Origin: Paenibacillus sp. FSL H3-0469
Lineage (GTDB): Bacteria > Bacillota > Bacilli > Paenibacillales > Paenibacillaceae
Assembly (NCBI RefSeq): GCF_038051945.1
Contig: NZ_CP150302.1
Coordinates: forward strand, 868,001 to 932,000
DNA length: 64,000 nucleotides
Direction of reading: 5' to 3'
Made by a program: the position numbers and the translations under genes. This document shows, piece after piece, positions 1-8,728 of the stretch. Within the stretch, counting starts at the first letter, position 1. Each line of letters starts with the position of its first letter. Under the pieces are notes generated by a model that was not told the origin of the DNA, ran no database searches, and saw only the letters and a list, made by a program, of their open reading frames with translations.

Positions 1-1335
1 ATGAAGTACTTGCTGAAGCCGGCCGGAGACGATGAAATCTTGAAGGCTATTCTTGCGGCTGCGGAAGAGATCCGAGAGGAACTGATGGAAAAGCACAGTA
101 TGATTGAGCTGGAGCGGAAATGGCATGACCGCCTGCCTCAGCTCCAGGATGATTTTTATAGAAACTGGATACAGGGCCGGTATGCGGACTGGGAGCTCAA
201 GAAGCATATGGAGGAGCTGAATCTGGAGCTTGCCCTCTATAGCTGGTTTGCTGTAGCCGTATGTGAAATCGATCCGATTCACGAGCAAGGAGAACGATTT
301 ACGTCTTCGGATCAGGCGTTGCTGCAGTTTTCGCTGGAATGCATAGCGGCTGAATGTTTGCAGCATGAAGACTGCCGGGTCTTTAATGATGCGGACGGAG
401 CAACCGTGCTGCTCTTTTTGGGACAACCGGAGGAATCGGCTCCAGATATCATTCAGCGGATTAATGTTCACGTTCCCCGTCTCTTCAACATTGTTAAAGA
501 GTGTCTGAAGCTTACCGCCAGTGCCGGACTAGGGACCCCAGGCTCATGGGACCATGTTTCGCTGTCCTATCGGCAGGCACGCCGTGCACTGCAGGAGCGG
601 GCCATTTACGGACATGAGGTGTTCGTTCCTTACCTGGACGTAACCAACAAAGAGCAGCCGTTTCATTATGACGCTGAATTCGAAAAGCAGCTGGAGATTG
701 CGGTTCATACGGATCACGCAGCAGCGGTTGCTGAGCTGATAGACTGCTATTTCAAGAACGTATACTCCCAGGCTGTCTCAACCCAAAAGGTATACGAGCA
801 TTTGCTGTATTTGAGCAGCTTATTTACACGTATGATTCAATCGCGGGGCTGGTCGATGCAAGAGGTGCTGCAAGAGGATTATTCGATGTTTCTGTCCTTT
901 GAATCCCTGCTCTCCAAAGAGCAAATTGTGGAATGGTCCAAAAGAGTGGCCAGCCGCATTACCCAATACCGGGAACGCGAGCGAAAGCATTCAAGCCATC
1001 GGCTCGTTAAACAAATGATTGAGGCTGTGGAGGAAATGCTGGGGAAAGAAGAACTGACCTTGCACACGCTGGCCGAAAGATTATATGTCAATCCCTCTTA
1101 CCTTAGCCGGCTCTTTAAGCGGGAGGAAGGGAAATCCATTTCGGAATATCTCCTGAAGCGGAGTATGGAGCACGCCAAAGAGCTCTTACACAGCGGCGTT
1201 AAGGTGTATGATGCAGCAGAAGCGGCAGGATACCGTGATGTCAGCTATTTTGCCAGAGTATTTCGTAAATATTGGGGCGTAGCCCCGAGTGAATTAAAGA
1301 AACAAGAGCGTTCGGTCTCACCGCGTTCGATGTAA
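1..1335 (+). CDS. YesN-like AraC-family response regulator, 5' end outside window
   Basis: Cytoplasmic DNA-binding response regulator. The first residues (KYLLKPAGDDEILKAI) match the last beta-strand and alpha-5 of a receiver domain, where the Lys-Pro pair is conserved, so the phosphorylated Asp and the true start lie upstream of the window. A long middle region without an obvious domain (about residues 40-330) is typical of YesN proteins. The C-terminal 100 residues hold the two helix-turn-helices of an AraC domain (LAERLYVNPSYLSRLFKRE and AAEAAGYRDVSYFARVFRKY). Such regulators usually pair with a YesM-type histidine kinase and control sugar ABC transporters; the partner is not visible here. 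The FAD oxidoreductase gene follows 41 bases later on the same strand and could be a co-transcribed member of that carbohydrate-related locus. The class is secure; the target is not. Confidence 0.9.
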   Translation: MKYLLKPAGDDEILKAILAAAEEIREELMEKHSMIELERKWHDRLPQLQDDFYRNWIQGRYADWELKKHMEELNLELALYSWFAVAVCEIDPIHEQGERFTSSDQALLQFSLECIAAECLQHEDCRVFNDADGATVLLFLGQPEESAPDIIQRINVHVPRLFNIVKECLKLTASAGLGTPGSWDHVSLSYRQARRALQERAIYGHEVFVPYLDVTNKEQPFHYDAEFEKQLEIAVHTDHAAAVAELIDCYFKNVYSQAVSTQKVYEHLLYLSSLFTRMIQSRGWSMQEVLQEDYSMFLSFESLLSKEQIVEWSKRVASRITQYRERERKHSSHRLVKQMIEAVEEMLGKEELTLHTLAERLYVNPSYLSRLFKREEGKSISEYLLKRSMEHAKELLHSGVKVYDAAEAAGYRDVSYFARVFRKYWGVAPSELKKQERSVSPRSM

Positions 1336-1376
1336 GCTGAAGCTGCAATGGAAGAAATCAGGTGGAGGTGGTCAGA

Positions 1377-2726
1377 ATGACCGATATGGCATTAACCGTT
1401 AAAATACCCGAGCGCGATATTCCTGTCTACACAGAAGTGGATGTTGTCGTTGCCGGAGGAGGACCGTCAGGAGTAGCGGCAGCGCTCGCAGCGGCAAGAA
1501 ACGGGGCATCTGTATTGCTGATCGAGCAAAGAGGATACCTGGGCGGTATGGCGACGGTCTCTCAGGTTCCTGCATTTTGCCCGTATACCGATCAGGTCAA
1601 GGCGGTCATACGTGGGATTGGGCTGGAAATTCTGCTTGATATGAAGAGCAGGATGGAGGAGAGGTTTCAGGAAGCATGGAAGGACCGGCTGGATTGGGTG
1701 CCGATTGATGCGGAAATTCTAAAACGCCTATTGGACGAGAAGATGATGGAGGCTGGCGTTAAAGTGCTGTATCATACGTTCGTCGGTCAAGTTCTTGGGC
1801 AGGACGGCATCCTTGAAGCGGCGGTCATTACCAACAAGACCGGAACCCAGGCGGTGAAGGGGAAGATATACATTGATGCAACGAGCGATGCGGATCTTAC
1901 CTATCTTGCGGGCGGGCAGTTCGCCAAAGGTGGAGATGATGGAGAGCTGCAGCCGGGGACGATGTGCTTCGTTCTAAATAACCTGGACCGGAACAAATTT
2001 CTCTCAAGTGCTGAGACGCACAGTCATGATCTGAAACATGCGATCAACAAGGCGAAGAGTGAAGGGCGGTTACGCGTCGCCAGAGATTGGGCCGGTATTT
2101 CCTGGATAAACGATCATACGGCAGGCTTCAATTTCGGGCATGTATTCGGAATTGACGGCTCCAATACGGATGATCTGACCCGCGGAGCAATCGAAGGCCG
2201 CGCACTTGTTGAACACATTACCGGTTGGCTGAGGGAAGCGATTCCCGGATTTGAGAACGCTTTCCTGACGTTGACGGGCGAACAGATCGGGATTCGGGAA
2301 ACCCGCCGGATCATCGGCGATTATATCGTCACCGCCGACGATTTTCTGGCGTGCCGTTCGTTCCCGGACGATATTGCCCGAAATGCCTACTTTATTGATA
2401 TTCATATGGCAAAGCCTACGAGCGGCATGACGATGGTACGTCTATCTCCGGGAGAGTCGCACGGCATTCCTTATCGCGCCTTGCTTCCGGCCGGTATTCA
2501 GAACGTAATCGTAGCCGGCAGAGCGATATCAACCGATCGAGCGGCCCAAGGCTCCACCCGGGTTATGCCGAATTGCTTTGCAATGGGCGAAGCCTCCGGT
2601 ACGGCCGCGGCGATTCTGGCCGAGACAGGCACGCGGGAAACGCGCAGTATCGACATCACTGAGCTACAGCGCAGACTTGTCCGCCAAGGCGCATGGTTAG
2701 GAGAGCAGATCAATGAGCGGTACTAG
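1377..2726 (+). CDS. FAD-dependent oxidoreductase
   Basis: Predicted soluble flavoprotein of 449 residues. The N-terminal dinucleotide-binding motif VVVAGGGPSGVAAALAAA starts near residue 22 and is followed by an acidic residue ending the second strand (LLIEQRGYLGGMA), as in the FAD-dependent oxidoreductase family found beside sugar-utilisation genes in Paenibacillus. A C-terminal stretch (VIVAGRAISTDRAAQGSTR, MGEASGTAAAI) closes the FAD site. I chose the ATG at 1377 because GGAGGTGG lies 6 bases upstream; a GTG at 1362 is also in frame but would sit inside that ribosome binding site. The substrate cannot be read from the sequence. A strong hairpin terminator follows directly. Confidence 0.85.
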   Translation: MTDMALTVKIPERDIPVYTEVDVVVAGGGPSGVAAALAAARNGASVLLIEQRGYLGGMATVSQVPAFCPYTDQVKAVIRGIGLEILLDMKSRMEERFQEAWKDRLDWVPIDAEILKRLLDEKMMEAGVKVLYHTFVGQVLGQDGILEAAVITNKTGTQAVKGKIYIDATSDADLTYLAGGQFAKGGDDGELQPGTMCFVLNNLDRNKFLSSAETHSHDLKHAINKAKSEGRLRVARDWAGISWINDHTAGFNFGHVFGIDGSNTDDLTRGAIEGRALVEHITGWLREAIPGFENAFLTLTGEQIGIRETRRIIGDYIVTADDFLACRSFPDDIARNAYFIDIHMAKPTSGMTMVRLSPGESHGIPYRALLPAGIQNVIVAGRAISTDRAAQGSTRVMPNCFAMGEASGTAAAILAETGTRETRSIDITELQRRLVRQGAWLGEQINERY

Positions 2727-2734
2727 GAAATAAG

Positions 2735-2780
2735 AAGGCTGAGCCCAAAGTCATATTTTTGACTTAGGCTCAGCCTTTTG
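2735..2780 (+). terminator. Rho-independent terminator, repeated elsewhere in window
   Basis: AAGGCTGAGCC and GGCTCAGCCTT form a long stem, extended by AAAGTCA/TGACTT, followed by TTTTGC. The same hairpin occurs at 20301-20346 with two base changes in the loop. Confidence 0.85.
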
Positions 2781-2862
2781 CTGTTTCAAACCAATATGTA
2801 CGATGTCTGAATAACAAAAGGCATAGTCCCGGAGCGATGGGTCTATCGATTCGAATTACAAA
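2735..2862. repeat. Mosaic of segments duplicated from the 20.3-21.25 kb locus
   Basis: Three consecutive blocks match, in order, pieces of the region at 20301-21246. Block 2735-2792 matches 20301-20358 with two mismatches; 2792-2807 matches 20905-20920, inside the SUFU-domain gene; 2811-2862 matches 21196-21246 with one extra base. The intervening SUFU gene is deleted. This is the left part of a decayed second copy of that locus; its right part is the broken exonuclease at 4091-4582. Confidence 0.85.
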
Positions 2863-2913
2863 TGTCGATAATATTATGTATTCCAATCAAAAAGGAAAGT
2901 TGAGGTTTTCGTT

Positions 2914-4092
2914 TTGAAAAAGAAGTTAATCAGTTTCACGGTTGCTGCCCTGGTTTTTGCAAATGTTGGTGGGGTGGTGTCTGCTAAGAATTATGAATCC
3001 TTACCAATAGCGGTTTGGACTCAAACACCGAATGAAGATTACATACCGATTCAACCAGAGAGTTATTATGTGCCGGGACAAGAAACGCTGTACTTACATG
3101 TTGGAGAAGAAAGATTCTCTGAGACAAAAGTTTGGTCACCTGATACAATCCGAGCCGTAGATCCCAAAACCGGAAAGGTGAAATGGGTATTCTCGTTTGC
3201 AAAGGCAGGATACGGATGGCCAAGTACAGAATATCCTTTTGCTTATGCACCAGACGGTACGGTATACGCCTATTTCTCATTTCCAGGAGTTCTTTATTCT
3301 GTGAGCCCTGCAGGGAAGGAGAATTGGAGTAAGCGTGTAGGACAAGATCTAGGGGCATTTGACGGCAAGTTATATCGCATGAGTGACGGAAACTTAATTA
3401 TTGCAGGTCAGAAATCGAATACAATCGGTGCAGAAACGGTGCAACTACTCTCTTTTGATAAAAATGGCAAGCAGAAAGCAAGTAAGGTGGTATCCGGAAA
3501 GTTAACTACCGTGTCGAAGAACCAAATCGCCATAGAGATGTTAACCAAGCAGGGCAATGCTCAAAAAGTTGAAGTGTACAATTCATCCTTACAGCGCTCA
3601 TTCCAATACACCTTCCCAAAGGGAGCAGGCGTCAGCTTTTATACTGATTTTGCACTCGATGATGGCACTTTTGTGTTTTCAGTACATCAAGCAAATACGC
3701 AGAAACTTATAGCTTTATCTCCAAAAGGCTCCGCTATCTGGGGAAGAACAATCGATCCACTTGGGTTTGCTTTCCAAGCCGGGGATCATTACATGGTATT
3801 TAATCCTAAAACCAAAAAATTAAGCTTGTTCAACCAGAAGGGTTTAGTAAAGGATAGAGTACTAGCGAATTTTAATATGCCTGAGGGTGACGGTCTGCCA
3901 ACAGCGAAGAAAACGATAGAAGGAAACCTGTATGTCGATTTGCTTACCTCCCAGTATATTTTAGATGCAAAAACGTTGGCCTCTATTCACGAATTTTATG
4001 GAATAAAAGGAACTATATTAGATTATCGTGAGAATAGTGTCTTAGTATACGACTGGAATGAAGATAGGATCTCAAAGCATCTATTGAAATAA
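2914..4092 (+). CDS. Secreted PQQ-like beta-propeller protein
   Basis: Protein of 392 residues with a signal peptide (MKKKLISFTVAALVFANVGG, Ala-rich cleavage region near residue 24). The rest carries repeats that each pair a 'V/S-x-D/S-P-K/x-G-K' turn with a Trp or Lys: RAVDPKTGKVKW, YSVSPAGKENW, LSFDKNGKQKA, IALSPKGSAIW. This is the signature of PQQ-like or quinoprotein propeller blades without evident cofactor residues. The start is a TTG preceded by TTGAGG. The gene is clearly more AT-rich than its neighbours and sits exactly between two halves of a duplicated, broken locus, which suggests it came in by an insertion or recombination event. No enzymatic function can be assigned; an extracellular binding or sensing role is possible. 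Confidence 0.7.
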   Translation: MKKKLISFTVAALVFANVGGVVSAKNYESLPIAVWTQTPNEDYIPIQPESYYVPGQETLYLHVGEERFSETKVWSPDTIRAVDPKTGKVKWVFSFAKAGYGWPSTEYPFAYAPDGTVYAYFSFPGVLYSVSPAGKENWSKRVGQDLGAFDGKLYRMSDGNLIIAGQKSNTIGAETVQLLSFDKNGKQKASKVVSGKLTTVSKNQIAIEMLTKQGNAQKVEVYNSSLQRSFQYTFPKGAGVSFYTDFALDDGTFVFSVHQANTQKLIALSPKGSAIWGRTIDPLGFAFQAGDHYMVFNPKTKKLSLFNQKGLVKDRVLANFNMPEGDGLPTAKKTIEGNLYVDLLTSQYILDAKTLASIHEFYGIKGTILDYRENSVLVYDWNEDRISKHLLK

Positions 4093-4582
4093 TGACCGCA
4101 AAAGACAACACGAAACTATTGAGATCGGAGCCGTAAAACTCAATGAAAGACTGAAGACTGTGAGCGATTTTCAAATTTTTGTAAATCCCGCATTAAGCCC
4201 ACAGCTTTCTGATTTTTGTAAACAGCTTACCTCCATCTCTCAGGCGGATGTGGATGCTGCAATGTATTTTCCGCAGGCAATAAGTCAATTTCAAGAGTGG
4301 ATAGGCAATGAACCTCATGTCCTCTGCTCCTGGGGATTTTATGATAAAAACCAGTTGCAGAAGGATTGTGCACTACATCAAATCGCAAGTGAATGGACGG
4401 ATAACCATATCAGTCTCAAGCATCAGCACGGGAGAATGATTGGTAAGGAGAGGGGAGTAGGCATGGAAAGAGCCTTAACTATGCTTAAACTGCCGCTTGA
4501 AGGTACTCACCATAGAGGTATCGATGATGCCAAGAACATTGCGAAAATCTTCGTTAAAATTTTTGACCAATTGAAGTTTTGA
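4091..4582 (+). pseudogene. Truncated DEDDh exonuclease (duplicate of 21257-21802)
   Basis: The reading frame from 4091 is nearly identical to residues 15 to about 178 of the exonuclease encoded at 21257-21802, with only scattered substitutions. The first 14 residues, including the catalytic Asp and Glu of motif I (FDLEAT in the intact copy), are missing, and no ATG or ribosome binding site remains; the frame begins just after an in-frame TGA at 4085. The junction coincides with the stop codon of the propeller gene. A GTG at 4160 could open a 140-residue frame, but the product would lack the metal-binding motif. I regard it as a non-functional remnant. Confidence 0.85.
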
Positions 4583-4593
4583 TAATATAGGGT

Positions 4594-5457
4594 TCATACT
4601 GTTGTCTTTAAAAAATCAATCATTTTCCTGTTCATAGTTTCTGCATCCTTGCCAAGCCAGATCAAATGTCCCCATGATTCAAAAAGACAAAGCTCGGCTT
4701 GCGGAATGAGTTCAAAGGCTGCATGAGCGTGCGCAGGTAAAACGGCCTGGTCATATTTACTATGTATAATCAGAGTAGGACATAATATTGCAGGTAGACC
4801 GGAAGGTTCAAACGAAGCTAGCTGCTCAAGATCTAGTATAAATCCATGCCCTGAGCGCTGGCGTTGATTCATGGCAACAAATTGTTTAACATCTTCTTGG
4901 GTGAATTGTTGCATGACTTGGCTGGCCGGAAGGCTACTGAAGGAAGGAATCATCTGCTTCAGCATGAATTTCGAAAAGCTGCGGCTGAAGACGGAGAGCA
5001 GTTTCCAAGTATATTTTTCTGTCTTCGGATGGAACAATATTTTGGACACTTTATATGTTGTATCCTCATGGCTATGCCATGCCTTAGATACAGCAGACTG
5101 AAGCGTAAGGCTGTGAACCCGATGGGGATAGCGGGCAGCAAAAGTTAAGCCAGAGGGGCCTCCGGCAGATACAGCGATAATATGCACTTTAGTAAGATTC
5201 AAATGATCCAGTAATTGCTCATATGCTTTACAGGCAGTATTTAATGAGCTTCCAAGCTCTTTGCTTGTTCGGCCATAACCGGGCCGCGATGGTGTAATAA
5301 TGGAATACCCGTTCTCCAGGAGAATTTTATAGCCAAAATCCTCCTGGCAGTTGGAATGTCCGCCATGAAGAATGAACACTGGTTCACCTCTTCCCGCAAC
5401 TGTATACTCAATAACCGCTCCTGTCTCCAATTTAAATGTTTGGGCAATTCTTGGCAT
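4594..5457 (-). CDS. Alpha/beta hydrolase
   Basis: Protein of 287 residues. Oxyanion region HGGHSNCQ follows the second strand; the nucleophile elbow reads IAVSAGGPSG, with Ala in place of the usual first Gly; the acid is probably Asp in HSKYDQAV and the base His in SWGHLIW near the C-terminus. Substrate unknown. I start at the ATG at 5457 (MPRIAQTF), which has GGGGGA upstream; longer frames would run into the permease gene that ends at 5486. It is the last of three minus-strand genes with the ABC exporter, so it may be co-transcribed with it. Confidence 0.8.
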   Translation of the reverse strand: MPRIAQTFKLETGAVIEYTVAGRGEPVFILHGGHSNCQEDFGYKILLENGYSIITPSRPGYGRTSKELGSSLNTACKAYEQLLDHLNLTKVHIIAVSAGGPSGLTFAARYPHRVHSLTLQSAVSKAWHSHEDTTYKVSKILFHPKTEKYTWKLLSVFSRSFSKFMLKQMIPSFSSLPASQVMQQFTQEDVKQFVAMNQRQRSGHGFILDLEQLASFEPSGLPAILCPTLIIHSKYDQAVLPAHAHAAFELIPQAELCLFESWGHLIWLGKDAETMNRKMIDFLKTTV

Positions 5458-5485
5458 ATTCCATTCCCCCAGCTTGCCAAATAGG

Positions 5486-6286
5486 TTAAATAGGCAAGTC
5501 TTTTTTATTAAACCAAAGAATTCCCACAGTATACAGCACAGCCGCCAGTCCCGCAAATACAGCCATCCCTATATATGCAAAACTATCACCGGCGAATAAT
5601 CGTTCCGGGTCGAACAAGGCGAATAAAGAGAAATTTCCGAGCCATTCCAGCCTTTCCCCGGAATCACCTAGCATTTGCAGCAATACAAATGTGATCGGGA
5701 GGCCGGCCCCCAGTCCGAGGCTGTATCTGGCTTCGTTCGCCAGGCAGGAGGCCAGGAAACAGATTCCATTAATCGTGTAATACATCAGGAGTGCGTAAAG
5801 ATTCAATAGTATAAATTGCTTGGTGTCCATTAGTCCGGGAAACATGACAGAAGAGGTGATTAGCGTCAGGACAGTGATCCAGCTGAAGATTGCAGTTACA
5901 GAGGTCAGACTAAATACGGCCTGAGTCACGGCGATCCGAATTCTTGAGTTGGAAGTTGAGAGCAGGTAGGCCATACTGCCTTTATCTACATGTACGGCTA
6001 TAAGCCGGTGGTTAACAACAATGGACAAGATCATGGGGAATAGATACAGAAGGATACTGTATAACGTCCCTGACAGAAAAGTCAGCAGGGTTGACCCGAA
6101 ATTCATTCCCATGGCGTTCATTAGCCCGGAAGGAAGCATATGTAGCATATCCTTCAATTCATCTGCGCTATCCGGGTTGAACATACTTAATAAGACCACG
6201 GAATAAAAAGAATACACGGCGACAATCAGAAGCCACAGAAAACGGTTAACTCGTATATTTGCTTTAAATAGAGCCCAAGACATCAC
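5486..6286 (-). CDS. ABC-2 type transporter permease
   Basis: Integral membrane protein of 266 residues with about six hydrophobic segments (for example FLWLLIVAVYSFYSVVLLSMF, LLTFLSGTLYSILLYLFPMIL, MAVFAGLAAVLYTVGILWF). It starts two bases after the end of the upstream ATPase gene, so both are one transcript and form an ABC exporter. Its family is the ABC-2 permeases found next to TetR genes; the exported compound is unknown. No cleavable signal peptide. Confidence 0.85.
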   Translation of the reverse strand: MMSWALFKANIRVNRFLWLLIVAVYSFYSVVLLSMFNPDSADELKDMLHMLPSGLMNAMGMNFGSTLLTFLSGTLYSILLYLFPMILSIVVNHRLIAVHVDKGSMAYLLSTSNSRIRIAVTQAVFSLTSVTAIFSWITVLTLITSSVMFPGLMDTKQFILLNLYALLMYYTINGICFLASCLANEARYSLGLGAGLPITFVLLQMLGDSGERLEWLGNFSLFALFDPERLFAGDSFAYIGMAVFAGLAAVLYTVGILWFNKKDLPI

Positions 6287-6288
6287 AA

Positions 6289-7167
6289 TTAGCGCCCCTT
6301 TCCATAAAAGTCCATAAAAATCTGTTCAAGCGTCTGGGGAGTTGACACCATATGAGCCACTTTACATTGAGCCAGTAGGCGCAGCATAGGGTCATAATCC
6401 TCTTTGATAAAGATCTCAACGATAAGAGGAGCTCTTTGTATATAATTCAGAGTACTGTTTTGGAGAAGGGCCATATCTTCCTTATCCTCCATGGTAACAA
6501 CAAAGCTTTGCGGCAACGCTGCTTTTAGTAAGCGGATGTTCTCAACGGCAACAAGTTCTCCCTCCCGTATAATAGCTGCCCGTTCACAGGTCTGATCGAT
6601 CTCTTCGAATAGGTGAGAGGACATCAGGACGGTTTTCCCCCGGCCGCGTTCCTCAATAATTAATTCTATAAAACGTTTCTGCATAAGCGGGTCCAGTCCG
6701 CTTGTCGGCTCATCCAGAATGATAACCTCAGGATCATGCATAAAGGCCGCAATTAATCCTACTTTTTGCTTCATTCCTTTGGACATTTTACGGATTTTCC
6801 CGCCAGGCTCCAGCTCGAATCTGTCGATTAATTGACTGCGGCGTATATGATCTTTACGTCCCCTTAACTCATCAATAAAGGTCAGAAATTGGAGTCCGGT
6901 CATGTAATCGTAGAACGCAATTTCCCCGGGTACATATCCCAGAGTCTTTTGGATCTGTGCAGCGTCTCTACTGCAGTCAAGGCCCTTGATCGTTGCCTTC
7001 CCGCTCGTTGGGTGAACGAAACCCATCAACTGGCGGAGCGTTGTTGTTTTTCCGGCTCCATTAGGTCCCAGGAAACCGAAAACCTCGCCTTCCTTCACCT
7101 CAAAGCTAATCTCCCGCACTCCTTTACCGTTGGAATAGAGCTTTGTTAATGCTTCAATTGTAATCAA
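6289..7167 (-). CDS. ABC transporter ATP-binding protein
   Basis: ATPase of 292 residues. Walker A GPNGAGKTTT near residue 36, a signature variant MSKGMKQK in place of LSGGMKQR, Walker B VIILDEPTSGLDP and switch His in MSSHLFEE are all present. The TTG at 7167 (LITIEALTKLY) is the best start: GGGAGG lies about 10 bases upstream, whereas the longer frame from TTG 7188 would include that site. Pairs with the permease directly downstream. A perfect 10-base palindrome GTTATATAAC at 7190-7199, just upstream, could be an operator for the divergent TetR protein. Confidence 0.9.
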   Translation of the reverse strand: MITIEALTKLYSNGKGVREISFEVKEGEVFGFLGPNGAGKTTTLRQLMGFVHPTSGKATIKGLDCSRDAAQIQKTLGYVPGEIAFYDYMTGLQFLTFIDELRGRKDHIRRSQLIDRFELEPGGKIRKMSKGMKQKVGLIAAFMHDPEVIILDEPTSGLDPLMQKRFIELIIEERGRGKTVLMSSHLFEEIDQTCERAAIIREGELVAVENIRLLKAALPQSFVVTMEDKEDMALLQNSTLNYIQRAPLIVEIFIKEDYDPMLRLLAQCKVAHMVSTPQTLEQIFMDFYGKGR

Positions 7168-7305
7168 AAGCTTGACGCCTCCCGTCAAAGTTATATAACA
7201 AATATGATTTCAGTTACATAATATTCTCATCTTGCTATGAAGTCAATAAATATATAACATAAGGGTATGCTGTTTCATAAATATCAGGATTAGGTGGAAT
7301 TTATC

Positions 7306-7893
7306 ATGAATGGCTTTGAAAAACGAAGACAACAGAAAAAAAAGCAAATTTTAGAATCGTTAACGGATATGGTCATGACGAGAAACTTTAAAGAAATAGG
7401 CGTCCGCGAGATTGCACAGCAGGCAGGTGTCTCTCCGGGATCCATCTATAATTTTTTTGGCAATAAAGAGGAGCTGGCCAAAGAAGTCTTTTACCATCAA
7501 ATGGAGGAAGAGGGTAAAGATTTCATCCAAATGATGAACTCAGACCTGCCCTTTGAAGAAAAGATGAATAAGATGTATGAGGTATCGGTGAACAATCAGG
7601 AATCCATAACCAGCGAAGGGATGAAGAACTTTATCTTTACAGATCCGGCATTCAAAGCATATGTTGAGCAGTATGCCAATACTGTTGCCATCCCAGAAAT
7701 CATGAAATTAATTGAACAGGGGAAAGCTGAGGGGAAAGTAACTGGGGGCGTATCTGCAGAAGCTATTATGATTTTTATGAACGGAATTATCACTATGCTA
7801 GGCAATCCGTCCATTGCTGAGAACTTAACTGTTGACTTAAGAAAAGAGTTAGGAAATCTATTTCTGTATGGGGTATTGGGCAAGAAAGAGTAG
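7306..7893 (+). CDS. TetR-family transcriptional regulator
   Basis: Regulator of 195 residues. N-terminal helix-turn-helix VREIAQQAGVSPGSIYNFFGNKEELAKEVF is typical of TetR; the C-terminal domain would bind a ligand. ATG at 7306 follows TTAGGTGG; an in-frame GTG at 7294 would lie inside that site. It is divergent from the ABC exporter genes, with a shared 140-base intergenic region, so it probably represses the exporter and itself. Ligand unknown. Confidence 0.88.
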   Translation: MNGFEKRRQQKKKQILESLTDMVMTRNFKEIGVREIAQQAGVSPGSIYNFFGNKEELAKEVFYHQMEEEGKDFIQMMNSDLPFEEKMNKMYEVSVNNQESITSEGMKNFIFTDPAFKAYVEQYANTVAIPEIMKLIEQGKAEGKVTGGVSAEAIMIFMNGIITMLGNPSIAENLTVDLRKELGNLFLYGVLGKKE

Positions 7894-7993
7894 TGTTCTC
7901 CAGATGGAGAGGACAATATACGCCGTCAATATTCTTTACTTTCTCTCTTGAGAACTATATAATAAAGCCAATTGTATACTGAAGTACCCGGAG

Positions 7994-8026
7994 GAGCCTG
8001 CCAACAGCGGGCTCTTTTTGTGTTTT
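7994..8026 (+). terminator. Rho-independent terminator
   Basis: GAGCCTGC and GCGGGCTC pair around ACA with one G-T wobble, followed by TTTTTGTGTTTTT. It ends the TetR transcript and separates it from the ion-transport operon. Confidence 0.8.
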
Positions 8027-8060
8027 TACCTGGAAAAAATTAACTTACGGAGGATTTCAA

Positions 8061-8693
8061 ATGGAAATGAAGCTGGAGAGTATTATGGTGTGTGTGCATT
8101 ACGGGCCCCATGGACAACGGTTGATTCAGAGAGGCGGCGAGCTGGCCAGAAAGCTTCAGGCTCCGCTTACTGTTCTTACTGTAGATGCCAGCGGAGATGG
8201 TGAATATAATCACGAGAAGCAGTTGTACCTCTCCGCTTGGGAGCAGCAGACCCAGGATGCCGGAGGGCAATTTCTGAACCGCAAATGCAACGGGAAAAAG
8301 ACAGCTCAGGTAATCGTGGAAACTGCTCAAGAATACCAAGTGACACAGATTGTGCTGGGGCAATCCAGCCAAACCCTGTGGCAGGAAATTACACGCGGCA
8401 ATTTCATCAATGATCTGATGGAGCTGGTCGGCACCATTGATCTTCATATCGTTGCCGTTCAAAGGTATCCCGAGCTTCTGGAGCAGACACATGAACGGGG
8501 ATTTACTGCCTATCTGGCCAAAAAAGGCGACCGCTATATTTTAATGGAGGAGAATACTGGCAGCGAGGCGATAAAGGGCACCTTCTTCCGGGAATTGGAT
8601 ACGGATTTTAATACAGGTCTCTTTAAAATGGTTACCAATGGCGAGGCACAATATTTAAGAATTGTACAGAATGAATGGGTCAAGCCGAAGTGA
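8061..8693 (+). CDS. USP-domain protein at head of mrp operon
   Basis: Cytoplasmic protein of 210 residues. The first 130 resemble the universal-stress-protein domain of KdpD: IMVCVHYGPHGQRLIQRGGELARKL, then LTVLTVD, and a nucleotide-binding-like strand TQIVLGQSSQT followed by DLHIVAVQR. The last 75 residues match no family I know. It is only 35 bases before mrpA on the same strand. In KdpD this domain binds c-di-AMP in some Firmicutes, and a c-di-AMP riboswitch lies at the other end of this operon, so a regulatory link to the antiporter is a reasonable but untested idea. Confidence 0.7.
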   Translation: MEMKLESIMVCVHYGPHGQRLIQRGGELARKLQAPLTVLTVDASGDGEYNHEKQLYLSAWEQQTQDAGGQFLNRKCNGKKTAQVIVETAQEYQVTQIVLGQSSQTLWQEITRGNFINDLMELVGTIDLHIVAVQRYPELLEQTHERGFTAYLAKKGDRYILMEENTGSEAIKGTFFRELDTDFNTGLFKMVTNGEAQYLRIVQNEWVKPK

Positions 8694-8728
8694 GCACTAT
8701 AACTATAGATAGAAAGGGGTACTGAGCC

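Noticed and set aside
4160-4582. Separate functional exonuclease gene starting with GTG
   Set aside because: Lacks motif I Asp/Glu and a ribosome binding site; it is the truncated duplicate of the gene at 21257.
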